From positions 1-45,788 of the IMG/VR virus record IMGVR_UViG_3300037432_000003: a stretch of 45,788 nucleotides of DNA. The stretch is one strand, 5' to 3'. A program made the translations under genes and the position numbers. The notes below the pieces were generated by a model. That model was not told the origin of the DNA. It saw only the letters and a program-made list of their open reading frames with translations, and made no database searches. Source of the DNA: a virus. Positions within the stretch are counted from its first letter, which is position 1, and the number at the start of each line of letters is the position of its first letter. Shown piece by piece: positions 27,388 through 36,054 of the stretch.

Positions 27388-28839
27388 ATGGCCCTTTCAC
27401 CTGGATTCCTCGCCGTCGCCGCCAAATTGCAGGAAGCGGCGACGGCGATGTCTCAATCGGACATCCGTACGCGCATCACGTCCGCGCTCACGGACGCCTT
27501 TAAAACCGGTTCCGGCTACGGCTATTCCTACTCGTACGCATACGTAGTGGACATCTTCGGCGATGATACGGGCGGCGATGTCGTCTACAGCTACAACGAC
27601 GATCTGAAGAAAGCTCCCTACACGATCACCGGCGCCAGTTGCAAAATTGACACCACAAAAGCGGTCGCTGTTGCGCCTTTGACCACATACGAAGTCCAGG
27701 GAGATACGGCGGTCACGGAAGCCGGCGCGCGGAATTCCAAGCGCGATCTCGCGCAAATCCAGGCGATCCACGACAACGCCAGTAAATTAGGCGCGAACTG
27801 TAAGATGGCCGAAGCCGCGGCGCCGCCGGCGTCCGGTTCATTGAAGCTGATCGAATCGACCGCATGGCGTGAGGACACGATCGAACTGCTCGAAGCGGCA
27901 GGCGGTTCGGTCGAGATGGAAATCAAGCTGATCGCACCCGGCAAGGGATCCTCGGCGTTCTACCCGGCTGAAGTCCTGAAGCGCGACGGGCCGAAATGCT
28001 TCCTCAAGAACACCCAGATTTACATCAATCACGCGACCCGGGCAGAGGAAGCGGCACGTCCGGAGGGCGACTGGCACAAGCTCGCGGGCGCGCTCAATTC
28101 CGATGCCTACTGGAAAGAGAGCGCGAAGCACGGCGCCGGCCTCTATGCGACGGCACTCTTCACGAGCGAACACGCGCCGCTGATCCGGGAAAAGTCGGCC
28201 TATAGCGGAATGTCGATCCGGGCGAACGGCAGCGCGGTTATGGAAGCCGGACAGCCCAAACTGCAGGACGGCGTACCGATCCTGGCGGCTCTCACCAGTG
28301 CCGAATCCGTGGACGTCGTAACGCGCGCCGGCGCGGGCGGGCTCATTCTCAACGAAGCGCAACGCATCGCAGCACCGGCTGCACAGGAGCAAGGTATGAC
28401 AGAGCAGGAAAAAACTCAACTGAGCGAAGCCACGGCGAATAACGCCTGGCTGCGCAAACGCGTGATCCGCGGCGACGCCGAAAAGCTGGCCGGAACGATC
28501 CTGAAGGACTGCACGCTGGCCGAAGCGGCAAAGCTCCGGGTAATCGAAACGTGCCTGAACTCGGTTCCCGAGAAGGACGGCGAACTCGATCGAGTGGTCT
28601 TTACCGAAGCCGTCACCGCCGAAGCGAAGCGCGAAGGGGCCTACGTGGCGTCGTTCGGCGCTTCCGGCCAGGTGCGAGGTATGGGCGCGGCCCCGGGCGC
28701 AGTCGAACTGACCGAAGCGCAGCGGGCCGAAGCCGACCTGAAAAACAAGCGCGAGAACGACGAAGCCGTGAAGGTCTTCGAATCGTTCGGGATGTCGAAG
28801 GAAGCCGCGGCAGCCGCGGCGAAAGGACGGGCGGCATAA
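27388..28839 (+). CDS. Head maturation protease/scaffold-like protein
   Basis: 483 residues in three parts. Residues 1-115 form a beta domain (YVVDIFGDDTGGDVVYSYNDDLKKAPYTI) of the kind found at the front of phage prohead proteins. Residues 175-325 resemble prohead protease folds: EIKLIAPGKG, FLKNTQIYINHATRAEEAARPEGDWHKLAGAL, LYATALF, SAYSGMSIRANG, SAESVDVVTRAGAGG. Residues 338-483 are a helical scaffold-like part rich in Glu/Lys/Ala. It lies immediately before the decoration and capsid genes, the standard place. Catalytic residues cannot be assigned with certainty (H near NHAT, S in SGMSIR). Confidence 0.7.
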   Translation: MALSPGFLAVAAKLQEAATAMSQSDIRTRITSALTDAFKTGSGYGYSYSYAYVVDIFGDDTGGDVVYSYNDDLKKAPYTITGASCKIDTTKAVAVAPLTTYEVQGDTAVTEAGARNSKRDLAQIQAIHDNASKLGANCKMAEAAAPPASGSLKLIESTAWREDTIELLEAAGGSVEMEIKLIAPGKGSSAFYPAEVLKRDGPKCFLKNTQIYINHATRAEEAARPEGDWHKLAGALNSDAYWKESAKHGAGLYATALFTSEHAPLIREKSAYSGMSIRANGSAVMEAGQPKLQDGVPILAALTSAESVDVVTRAGAGGLILNEAQRIAAPAAQEQGMTEQEKTQLSEATANNAWLRKRVIRGDAEKLAGTILKDCTLAEAAKLRVIETCLNSVPEKDGELDRVVFTEAVTAEAKREGAYVASFGASGQVRGMGAAPGAVELTEAQRAEADLKNKRENDEAVKVFESFGMSKEAAAAAAKGRAA

Positions 28840-28840
28840 C

Positions 28841-29209
28841 ATGCGAAACCAGGCATTTCCGGATTCTGACGTCGGGTTTTTCCCGTGTCCCGTAACTGTG
28901 ACAGCGGGTATGCCCGTTTTGATCGGCGCCATGCCGGCCGTAGCGATCGACGCGTACAACCCGAATACGGGCGGCACGGTCTTCGCCTTTGAAGGCGTGT
29001 ACTATCTGCCGGTCACGGCAACCGCCGCGCTCGGCGTCGGCGCCAAAGTCTATGCAGCCGGAACGCTGGACGTTCCGACCAACGTTACCACCGCTCTGAC
29101 GATCAGCAGCGTCAACACCGGCGTGCCTTTCGGCGCCCTCTTCGACGCCAAAATTCTCATCGGCGTCACGAACCCGACCGCAATGGTCCGGCTGAATCAG
29201 TCGGTATAA
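28841..29209 (+). CDS. DUF2190-like head decoration protein
   Basis: 122 residues, one base after the previous stop. A beta-rich protein with the DUF2190 layout: VTAGMPVLIGAMPAVAIDA, GGTVFAFEGVYYLPVTATAALGVGAKVYAAG, then FGALFDAKILIGVTNPTAMVRL. Such proteins cap or cement the capsid in Mu- and N4-like and many siphophages. The gene is followed by the major capsid gene. Confidence 0.75.
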   Translation: MRNQAFPDSDVGFFPCPVTVTAGMPVLIGAMPAVAIDAYNPNTGGTVFAFEGVYYLPVTATAALGVGAKVYAAGTLDVPTNVTTALTISSVNTGVPFGALFDAKILIGVTNPTAMVRLNQSV

Positions 29210-29252
29210 AGACCACTCAACCAGAGACCCGGCACACAGAGACGAAAACAAA

Positions 29253-30542
29253 ATGCGACCAACCATTACTGAAAGCATCACCCCGTACGACTTCGCGACC
29301 GGCATCGATTTGGGCGACGGCTTCGCCGAACGCCGGGCCGCGCATCAGGGGCGTCACAATGCGCGCGTGCTCGAAGCCGCGCGCCTGATCTGCGATGTCG
29401 CGGGCGGGCGCTGCGATCCGATGCTGCTGCGCGAGGCGTTCAACCCGACCCAGGAGTTCGCCGTCATCGAAATCGCGCGCCGCTATCCCGGGCTGATAAA
29501 TCTGCGCGAGGCGCCGGTCGGCGGTATGAGCGTGAGCGATTTCAGCATGCTGAACCTCGACGTGCTCGACAGGCTGATGTACGGCATGTTCACGGCAACG
29601 CCGTCCGTTTCGGCCCCGATGCAGCGCAATCACCCGCTGAAAGACTTCAGGAACGTTTCGCGCTACATGATCGACGGCGCCACGAAACCGCCCGAAGCGG
29701 TGGCGCCCGGCGCACAGCCGAAGGAAGTTGTCATCGCCCAGCAGCCCGTCATTCAGTACGCGCCGCAGAAATACGAGTCGTTTACCCGGGTCGTCTGGGA
29801 AGCGATGATAAACGACGATCTGGGCGCCTTCACGGATCTGGCGAACCGGCTGGTCGTCGGCGCGACCCGCGGGATCGAAATGTTCCGCACCGGCCTCTAC
29901 GTGGACGTGAACGGGCCGAACGCGCTGCTTTATAAAACGGCGTTCACGAATCAGATCCTGATCGCGAACGGGGCCTCGGTCGATAACCCGAAGTTGACGA
30001 CGCAGGGTCTCGCCGATGCGCTTACCGTGCTCGCGCGCATGGTCGATTCAGACGGTTTCCCGATCGTGCTGACCGGAAAAATGTATTTATGGTATGGCCC
30101 CGCACTGCTTGCGACAGCGCAGAACCTGCTGCACATGCTTACCGTGCAACTGCAGACCGCGGGCGGCCAGGGCAACGCGCTCGGCTTCCCCACGCAATTT
30201 GTCCAGACCAACAACTGGGTCGTGCAAAATCTGGTCCCTATCATGAACCCGTTTCTCCGCATCGTGTGCACCACGGCGGGCGTGCGGGACACGATGTGGG
30301 GCATCACGCTCGATCCGGGCTCGGCCGACCGGCCGGCGATGGAGTTCGGATTCCTTCGCGGCTTCGAAACGCCGCAAATATACGCGAAAGCCCCGAACAC
30401 GATGCGCGCGGGCGGCGGGCTCGACGCTTCGCTCGGCGATTTCTACACGATGTCGCAGGAATTGAAATCGTTGACAGTTTACGGCGGAAAGCAAATCGAC
30501 GGACACACGACCGTCAGCAGCACCGGACAGGGCGTCAGCTAA
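29253..30542 (+). CDS. Major capsid protein (HK97 fold, Mu gpT-like)
   Basis: 429 residues. An N-terminal arm precedes the P-domain-like helix ([35 protein letters not shown]), then [23 protein letters not shown] and the A-domain strands [12 protein letters not shown]. Its place after the protease/scaffold and decoration genes, its size and its helix-rich spine identify it. The N-terminal extension of about 150 residues is probably an arm (or delta-like domain). The sequence shows no obvious cleavage site. Confidence 0.85.
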   Translation: MRPTITESITPYDFATGIDLGDGFAERRAAHQGRHNARVLEAARLICDVAGGRCDPMLLREAFNPTQEFAVIEIARRYPGLINLREAPVGGMSVSDFSMLNLDVLDRLMYGMFTATPSVSAPMQRNHPLKDFRNVSRYMIDGATKPPEAVAPGAQPKEVVIAQQPVIQYAPQKYESFTRVVWEAMINDDLGAFTDLANRLVVGATRGIEMFRTGLYVDVNGPNALLYKTAFTNQILIANGASVDNPKLTTQGLADALTVLARMVDSDGFPIVLTGKMYLWYGPALLATAQNLLHMLTVQLQTAGGQGNALGFPTQFVQTNNWVVQNLVPIMNPFLRIVCTTAGVRDTMWGITLDPGSADRPAMEFGFLRGFETPQIYAKAPNTMRAGGGLDASLGDFYTMSQELKSLTVYGGKQIDGHTTVSSTGQGVS

Positions 30543-30558
30543 ACCGCACCGACCCGCT

Positions 30559-32907
30559 ATGCTGCGTCGCTTACTCATCCTCGCGGCCTTCGCTGCCGCG
30601 CTCGTAAGCGGCCAGCCGGTCTGCACCGTCGTGCAAGGTCCCATATACCAACTTGGGACCCCTTCGCTGATCGCACTCAACACGCCGCCGTATTCCGGCA
30701 GCTACATCGACGTCACTCTCAGCTACACGCCACCGGGCGGGCCGACGCAGTCGGCCGTCCGGATCTCACCCCTAGCCGGCGCGTTTACGACGTGCCTCGT
30801 GCCCGGAACGTACGCTGTGGCCTACACCGTCCGGATCGCGTCGCCGGCAGGCGGGACCAGCACATATAAAAGGACGTGGACCGTGCCCGCTGGCGGGCCG
30901 TACGTCGTGCAGGCGATCGAGACGGCGACGCCGGCCGTTGCGCCGGCATCGGTAATTTCGCTGTCGCAGATCGCAAGCGGCGGCGCCACGCCCGGTCAAT
31001 CGGTCGTCTGGAACGGCTTTACGTACGCGCCGGCTAACACGCCGCCCGCGTCCAGTCTGGCGTGGGGAAATCTGACCGGGCTGATTACCAATCAGCCTGA
31101 TCTGGTAGCAGCGCTGGCTGCGACTCTCGGCGCGGGTCCGACCGGGCCTGCAGGGCCGACGGGCCCGCAAGGTATCGCAGGCATCGCAGGCAGTGCAGGT
31201 GCGACGGGCAGCGCGGGTGCGGCAGGCGCCACCGGTCCTATCGGCCTTACCGGGCCGGCAGGCCCGAACGGCGCGGACGGCGCAGCAGGACCAACCGGTT
31301 CAGCGGGCAGTGCAGGCGCGGCAGGGCCTACCGGTCCGGCCGGCGCAGCCAGTACTGTGCCCGGGCCCGCGGGTTCGGCAGGCGCTGCAGGTCCGACAGG
31401 TCCGCAAGGCATCGCAGGCAGTGCAGGCGCCACAGGCAGCGCGGGTGCTGCCGGGGCAACCGGTCCGGCAGGCGCAGATAGCACGGTAGCGGGACCAGCC
31501 GGACCTACCGGTCCGCAGGGCGTCGCAGGTACGGCGGGCGCAACGGGTTCGACGGGCACGGCCGGGACGCCCGGAACGGCCGGGGCTACCGGCTCACAAG
31601 GCCCCGCGGGTCCGGCGCCGGCAGGTACGGGCATCGTGTACACGACGGGCGGCGTTCCGGCGATTGCGATCGCAGCGAATTTTCCGACACTCAATCAGTC
31701 AACGACGGGTCTGGCCGCCACGGCGACTGCGCTCGCCGCCAACGGTACGAACTGCCCGGCCGGAAGCTATCCGTTAGGCGTCGATGCATCGGGCAACGCC
31801 GAAAGCTGTACCGTGGCCAGCGGTGGCAGTATCAGTGCTTTGACCGGCGACGTGACGGCTTCCGGGTCGGGTTCAGTGGCGGCGACCGTCGTGAAGCTGA
31901 ACGGCGTTTCACTGGCCGGACTCGCGACCGGTCTGCTGAAGAACACGACGACGACGGGCGTTCCTTCGATCGCGGCATCGGGCACGGACTACGGCCCGCC
32001 GACTTCCGGTCTCGCAACCGGAATTCTCAAAAGCACCACGACAACCGGCGCGCATACGATCGCGGCATCGGGAACGGATTATGGTCCGGCTACCTCGGGA
32101 CTTGGAACCGGAATTCTCAAAAGCACGACCGGAACCGGCGCGCATACGATCGCGGTAGCGGGCGATTTTCCGACGCTGAACCAGGCAACTACCAGCAGCG
32201 CGGGATCGTTCACCGGTTCGCTTGCGGGCGATGTGACCGGAACGCAGGGCGCTACAGTGGTGGCGAAGGTAAACGGCGTCGCTTTGTCCGGTCTCTCGAC
32301 CGGTATTCTTCGCAACACGACCGGGACCGGGGCGCCGGTTATCGCCGTCGTCGGCGATTTTCCGACACTCAATCAGTCAACGACGGGTCTGGCCGCCACG
32401 GCGACTGCGCTCGCCGCTACCCCGTCGCTTTGCAGCGGCGGGCAGGTTCCGACCGGCGTGCTGGCGAACGGCAATGCAACCGGCTGCGCCACGCCCTCGG
32501 GCACGACTGCCGCGCAGTACAAAACGAAATCATGCGTCGTTACAGTGGGCGACCCGGGTGCAGCTTCGTCCGTACTCGCAGACGATAACGACAGTCCGCG
32601 CGCCTGTGACAACGATTCGGGCGTGGACTGGATTATCACGGGCGTCGCCTGCTATGCCGATGCAGGCTCACCCACCGTTACGCCCATTCTGACCGGAGGC
32701 ACGGGAACAAGTCTAATCACGGGCGCACTGACGTGCGGGACGGGCGTCTGGGCAGCGGGCACGCTGGCTACTACCCCGACGGTTCATACGTTCTCGGGGT
32801 CGGGATCGGCGACCTGTTCGAGCACGCCCTGCTCGATCGACGTGAGCATTACAACGGCAGGCGGGGCGGCGAAATATCTGATCGTCAAGATCGTGGGGAC
32901 CTACTGA
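30559..32907 (+). CDS. Exported collagen-like fibre protein
   Basis: 782 residues. Sec signal at 1-18 ([16 protein letters not shown]). Then a beta domain, and a collagen-like Gly-X-Y segment at about 193-353 (31135-31617). Then repeats shared with the fibre at 392: [49 protein letters not shown] Cys-containing end ([33 protein letters not shown]) closes it. Twelve cysteines are present, mostly outside the repeats, which suits an oxidising extracytoplasmic site. A signal peptide on a virion fibre would be odd. It lies between capsid and connector genes and is followed by two more signal-peptide genes. Confidence 0.8.
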   Translation: MLRRLLILAAFAAALVSGQPVCTVVQGPIYQLGTPSLIALNTPPYSGSYIDVTLSYTPPGGPTQSAVRISPLAGAFTTCLVPGTYAVAYTVRIASPAGGTSTYKRTWTVPAGGPYVVQAIETATPAVAPASVISLSQIASGGATPGQSVVWNGFTYAPANTPPASSLAWGNLTGLITNQPDLVAALAATLGAGPTGPAGPTGPQGIAGIAGSAGATGSAGAAGATGPIGLTGPAGPNGADGAAGPTGSAGSAGAAGPTGPAGAASTVPGPAGSAGAAGPTGPQGIAGSAGATGSAGAAGATGPAGADSTVAGPAGPTGPQGVAGTAGATGSTGTAGTPGTAGATGSQGPAGPAPAGTGIVYTTGGVPAIAIAANFPTLNQSTTGLAATATALAANGTNCPAGSYPLGVDASGNAESCTVASGGSISALTGDVTASGSGSVAATVVKLNGVSLAGLATGLLKNTTTTGVPSIAASGTDYGPPTSGLATGILKSTTTTGAHTIAASGTDYGPATSGLGTGILKSTTGTGAHTIAVAGDFPTLNQATTSSAGSFTGSLAGDVTGTQGATVVAKVNGVALSGLSTGILRNTTGTGAPVIAVVGDFPTLNQSTTGLAATATALAATPSLCSGGQVPTGVLANGNATGCATPSGTTAAQYKTKSCVVTVGDPGAASSVLADDNDSPRACDNDSGVDWIITGVACYADAGSPTVTPILTGGTGTSLITGALTCGTGVWAAGTLATTPTVHTFSGSGSATCSSTPCSIDVSITTAGGAAKYLIVKIVGTY
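31135..31617 (+). repeat. Collagen-like Gly-X-Y coding repeat
   Basis: About 54 consecutive Gly-X-Y triplets ([13 protein letters not shown]-type and [10 protein letters not shown]-type units) with one or two irregularities. Phage and bacterial collagen-like segments form trimeric rods between globular domains. The repeated GC-rich DNA is prone to slippage, so length may differ between isolates. Confidence 0.85.
31679..32417 (+). repeat. 61-bp direct repeat within the exported fibre gene
   Basis: Bases 31679-31739 and 32357-32417 are identical over 61 bp. They encode [20 protein letters not shown] twice in the same frame. The spacing is 678 bp. A shorter protein lacking the intervening repeats could arise by recombination between them, or the gene could have grown by it. 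Confidence 0.85.
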
Positions 32908-33443
32908 TGAAACGGCTTATTCTGCTTTTCGCGTTCGCGCTGTCCGGTTTTGCGCAAACGTCCTTTCCGATCAAGGTCGGCAGCGAGCCGACCGTTACGG
33001 TTTCGCTTTCGGCCGATGCCGTTACCTCGATCACGTCAGCGATTCAGAACATCATCGCCGGACCCCCGCCGACCACGCTCGCCGTGGCGGCAACGGCCGC
33101 CGATACGGTTCTGCACCTGACATCTGCCGCTGGAATCACGGCTGGCATGGGCCTCAAAATCGAGACGGAAATTGCAGGCGTGGCGTCCGTCTCGGTCAAC
33201 GACGTAACGGTCGTTCGCGGCCAGGTCGGTTCGACTGCCGCAGCGCATCTTATCAGCGTTCCGGTCCTCTCGCTGCGCTCAGGCCTCTATGGCGAATTCA
33301 TCGCAAATTTAGTGCTCGACGCCGTGCGGAATTCGATGCTGTCGTATCCGGCGGCGACGATCGCATCGGCGAATGCAACGATCGCGACCGCACAGGCGAC
33401 GATTGCATCCACGCAGGCAGCAGGTGGGTCGCATGTTCCGTAA
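32907..33443 (+). CDS. Exported paralogue of the fibre-partner protein
   Basis: 178 residues; ATG overlaps the previous stop (TGATGA). Sec signal KRLILLFAFALSGFAQT. The rest aligns with the protein at 2603: TVTVSLSADAVTSITSAIQN against AITVSTDAIASLQAMILTN, then TTLAVAATAADTVLHLTSAAGITAGMGL, then an Ala/Thr helix ending GGSHVP against GASHAP. The pair (fibre-like gene, then this gene) exists twice in the genome, once with signal peptides and once without. Its function is unknown; the cassette logic is the main clue. Confidence 0.75.
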   Translation: MKRLILLFAFALSGFAQTSFPIKVGSEPTVTVSLSADAVTSITSAIQNIIAGPPPTTLAVAATAADTVLHLTSAAGITAGMGLKIETEIAGVASVSVNDVTVVRGQVGSTAAAHLISVPVLSLRSGLYGEFIANLVLDAVRNSMLSYPAATIASANATIATAQATIASTQAAGGSHVP

Positions 33444-34116
33444 GGCTCTCGCACTGGCGCTGCTGATCGCTGCGCAGGCGTGGGGCGCGATCGCGTTCGA
33501 TGCAAGTTCGGGGGCGGCTAACACAGGCAGCACCAGTACCACGTGGAGTCATACATGCACCGGGACGAACCTCGTTCTGCTCGTTAGTGTATGGGGCCAG
33601 GGTCCGTCGCTATCTGAAACGGTTACCTATAACGGCGTCTCCGTTCCTTTGCTCGGGGTTAAGCAGGGTGTGGCAGGCGGTGATATGGCCACTGCCCTGT
33701 ACATGCTTCTGGCGCCGGCAACCGGCGCGCACAACGTCGTCGTGACCGGCGGTTTCGCCGCCGGCGCAGCGGTCTCGTATACGGGCGTGGTGTCGGGGCT
33801 ATTCTCGACCAGTGCGCTGCTTGTCGGGACCAACACGTCTCCCTCGGTTTCGGTGACAACCACGACAGACGGAAGTCAGATCGTAGCGGCGTTTTCGTGT
33901 GGATGCGGCACTATAACCAGCGCGGCGAATACCTTGCGGGTTACGAACGCTTACTGGCCGGCCTACGTTTTTGGCGCCGCGCGCCCTACAGCCGGAAGCT
34001 ACAGCTTCACAGGATCGAGAACCAGTGCGGCCAATCTGACATCGATCGTTACTGCCATACTTTCGCCGACCGGCGGCGCCACGGGAGCCGTGCGTCATCG
34101 CGTGGTGAACCGCTGA
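33433..34116 (+). CDS. Exported beta-sandwich protein
   Basis: 227 residues from the ATG at 33433, overlapping the previous gene by 11 bases. Sec signal FRKALALALLIAAQAWGAIA, then a repeated beta pattern: FDASSGAANTGSTSTTWSHTC, NLVLLVSVWGQGPSLSETVTYNGVSVPL, TALYMLLAPATGAHNVVVTGG. This is the form of a lectin-like or adhesive domain widespread in phage tail and soil-bacterial surface proteins. Its stop overlaps the connector gene's ATG. It is the third of three consecutive signal-peptide genes. Confidence 0.7.
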   Translation: MFRKALALALLIAAQAWGAIAFDASSGAANTGSTSTTWSHTCTGTNLVLLVSVWGQGPSLSETVTYNGVSVPLLGVKQGVAGGDMATALYMLLAPATGAHNVVVTGGFAAGAAVSYTGVVSGLFSTSALLVGTNTSPSVSVTTTTDGSQIVAAFSCGCGTITSAANTLRVTNAYWPAYVFGAARPTAGSYSFTGSRTSAANLTSIVTAILSPTGGATGAVRHRVVNR

Positions 34117-34532
34117 TGTTCACCTACGGACCAACCTCGACGCCGCCCTCATGGGATCCCATGCGGGACGCCGTGCGTCTGTTGATCCCCGATACAGATC
34201 AGTCCGCACCGATTTTTCAGGACGAAGAAATAGCCGGCGCGGTCGAAATCCAGCGGGCCATCATTCCAGGCCGCAACCTGCCTATCTCCCCGCTGCGCGT
34301 GGCGGCGCTGCTGCTCGATTCGCTGGCCAGCAATTATGCGCGCCTCAGCAACGTCACGAAACTCTTAGATGTCAGCCTCAGCCCCGCGAAGATCGCCGAC
34401 ATGAAGGCACAGGCTGCTGCCTATCGCGAGCAGGACGATAACTGCGGATTCGTGATGGTGGAGCAAGTCCCCAACGCCTGGTCGTTCCGTGAACGCTGGT
34501 TCTCGCAGGCGCAGAAGCAGGGCGCACTATGA
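34116..34532 (+). CDS. Head-tail adaptor (gp6-like connector)
   Basis: 138 residues from the ATG at 34116. Typical helical connector: DAVRLLIPDTDQSAPIFQDEEIAGAVEIQRAI, then RVAALLLDSLASNYARLSNVTKLLDVSLSPAKIADMKAQAAAYREQ. The D-T-D and DEEI motifs are standard for adaptors that bind the portal ring. The position after capsid (with the exported cassette between) and before other connectors fits. Confidence 0.75.
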   Translation: MFTYGPTSTPPSWDPMRDAVRLLIPDTDQSAPIFQDEEIAGAVEIQRAIIPGRNLPISPLRVAALLLDSLASNYARLSNVTKLLDVSLSPAKIADMKAQAAAYREQDDNCGFVMVEQVPNAWSFRERWFSQAQKQGAL

Positions 34533-34642
34533 TACACCGGAACGGCGGTTCTATTGTGGTCCGGCGCGCGATCCGGCTGCTCGAAGCGCAGCTGAAGCTC
34601 GTTAACCGGCAGCTCGCGCGCGCGAAGGCGGCGGCGCGATGA
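34529..34642 (+). CDS. 37-aa basic helical peptide
   Basis: ATG overlaps the previous stop, and its own TGA overlaps the next ATG. The 37-residue product reads VVRRAIRLLEAQLKLVNRQLARAKAAAR, a basic amphipathic helix. Double overlap is the main support. Function unknown. Confidence 0.45.
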   Translation: MIHRNGGSIVVRRAIRLLEAQLKLVNRQLARAKAAAR

Positions 34643-35043
34643 ATCAGGCGCGCGGCATGGGCATCGAGGACGTGATGCGGCGGGCGCTGGCAACCGGCCT
34701 GTTCGTGAGCCTGGCGTCGTTTTCCGCTCCGGACGGGCTGCTTACGGACGGCGGGCAGCCGTCGGGGACGTTCGCCCCGGTACCGAACCATCAGGCGATC
34801 CCGTGCATGTCGATGCCGATGGGCGAGGCGCGCATTTTAGCGAGCGAAATGCAGGGGCTGAAAGACGTGATGGCGTCGGCGCCGCGGCACGTTCTGCTGA
34901 ACGCGTACTACCCGGAGATCGAGGGCGGCGTATCGAACGGCTGGATTGTGGAAATCGACGATATTGATTTTGATGTCCTCGGGGCAGAGTCGGATAGTCA
35001 GGGTCAGATGACGCGTATCGCGGTCCGGCTGAGGGGCATCTGA
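34639..35043 (+). CDS. Head-closure-like connector protein
   Basis: 134 residues. Helical start (GIEDVMRRALATGLFVSLASF), Gly/Pro loops (PDGLLTDGGQPSGTFAPVPN), then strands and a final beta pair (GWIVEIDDIDFDVLGAESDSQGQMTRIAVRLRGI). The size, the order adaptor-closure-terminator, and the final beta unit fit a stopper/head-closure protein. No diagnostic motif, so the call rests on position. Confidence 0.5.
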   Translation: MNQARGMGIEDVMRRALATGLFVSLASFSAPDGLLTDGGQPSGTFAPVPNHQAIPCMSMPMGEARILASEMQGLKDVMASAPRHVLLNAYYPEIEGGVSNGWIVEIDDIDFDVLGAESDSQGQMTRIAVRLRGI

Positions 35044-35522
35044 TGGCAAAGCTGATGGCGAAGAAACCCGACAACACGTCCGCGCATTTCAGCTACCGCG
35101 AACTGCGCTGCCATACGGCAGACGGCCGCGATTGCCCGCACTGCGGCGGCATGAACCTTTGCACGCCCGCGCTGCTCGACGCGCTCGAAGACCTTCGACT
35201 GGTTGCCGGCGGCGTTCCGATCTTCGTCGATAGCGCCTACCGCTGCGCGGCGCACAATGCCGAAGTCGGCGGCGCGGCGAACTCGCAACACACGCGCGGC
35301 ACGGCAGCCGACATCCGGATCTCAGGCATGTCGGCGCGTCAGATGTACGATGCCGCGCGGCTCGTAACGGCATTCCTTCACGGCGGCATCGGCGTAGCGG
35401 TCTACCAGAACTACATTCACGTCGATGTCCGGCTACAGACCGCGCGCTGGTGTTACGACGCCGCGGGCAGTCAATGCGCGTGGGATCCGGCGCTCGATCG
35501 GCCGGAAACGGTGAGCACGTGA
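35043..35522 (+). CDS. Endolysin-type M15 peptidase
   Basis: 159 residues of the VanY/peptidase M15A type. Zinc ligands H83 (SQHTRGTAADI) with D90, and H126 (YIHVDVR). The substrate region SAYRCAAHNAEVGGAANSQH is intact. An N-terminal segment ELRCHTADGRDCPHCG adds a CxxC. It cleaves peptidoglycan cross-links or stem peptides, by family. It stands in the connector/tail block and not beside a holin, so it may be the lytic endolysin or a virion-associated lysin. Confidence 0.85.
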   Translation: MAKLMAKKPDNTSAHFSYRELRCHTADGRDCPHCGGMNLCTPALLDALEDLRLVAGGVPIFVDSAYRCAAHNAEVGGAANSQHTRGTAADIRISGMSARQMYDAARLVTAFLHGGIGVAVYQNYIHVDVRLQTARWCYDAAGSQCAWDPALDRPETVST

Positions 35523-35611
35523 AGCGGCTGCTGCAGCGTCTGCTCGATCTCTACGCCGATCTCGCGCGGATCCTCGACGAACTGCAGGCCGGAAACGGGG
35601 CGCGCGAATGA
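35519..35611 (+). CDS. 30-aa helical peptide
   Basis: GTG overlapping the previous stop; own stop overlaps the next ATG. The product KRLLQRLLDLYADLARILDELQ is a leucine-heptad helix. It may be an assembly accessory or simply a coupling frame. Support is only the double overlap. Confidence 0.4.
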   Translation: MKRLLQRLLDLYADLARILDELQAGNGARE

Positions 35612-36054
35612 CGACGTCTTGTGAGAAAAAGCTGCGGACGCTGGCGATGGCCGACGCCACGCTGCAGGCCGATCTGGGCACGGCGCCGTTTCTCTGGTTC
35701 GATATGCAGCTCGCACAGGGTCAGATCGGGGCGCCGTCCGATAACAAGACCTGCATTACCGTCCAGCGGATTTCGACGATTCGCATGTACAACCAGGGCG
35801 GAATTACGCCGCTGTCGCAGGTTCGGCTGCAGATCAATGTCGTGGACTATTCGGCCGAACGGGCGCGCATCGTGGCGTCGCACGTCGCCGACTTCATGGG
35901 GACCATCGACCTGACGGACGCGGGCGACTTCCCGTCGGTGCATGCGCCGAATTTCTTACTGAACGAACGCGCCGACATGCTCGCGCTGCTGAGTCCGGCA
36001 GCGTACGTGACGATGCAGGACTGGCGCTGCTGGGTCCGCGAGGATCTGAACTAA
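35608..36054 (+). CDS. Tail terminator/completion-like protein
   Basis: 148 residues. Helical start (CEKKLRTLAMADATLQADLGT), strands (CITVQRISTIRMYNQGGITPLSQVRLQINVVDYS), then helix and end (ERARIVASHVADFMG). The alternating RVxI strand block and the R-x-QI-x-V-D motif match tail terminator proteins of the DUF3168 kind. It is the last gene before the minus-strand HNH insertion and the tail tube. Its stop overlaps the HNH gene's 3' end. Confidence 0.6.
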   Translation: MTTSCEKKLRTLAMADATLQADLGTAPFLWFDMQLAQGQIGAPSDNKTCITVQRISTIRMYNQGGITPLSQVRLQINVVDYSAERARIVASHVADFMGTIDLTDAGDFPSVHAPNFLLNERADMLALLSPAAYVTMQDWRCWVREDLN

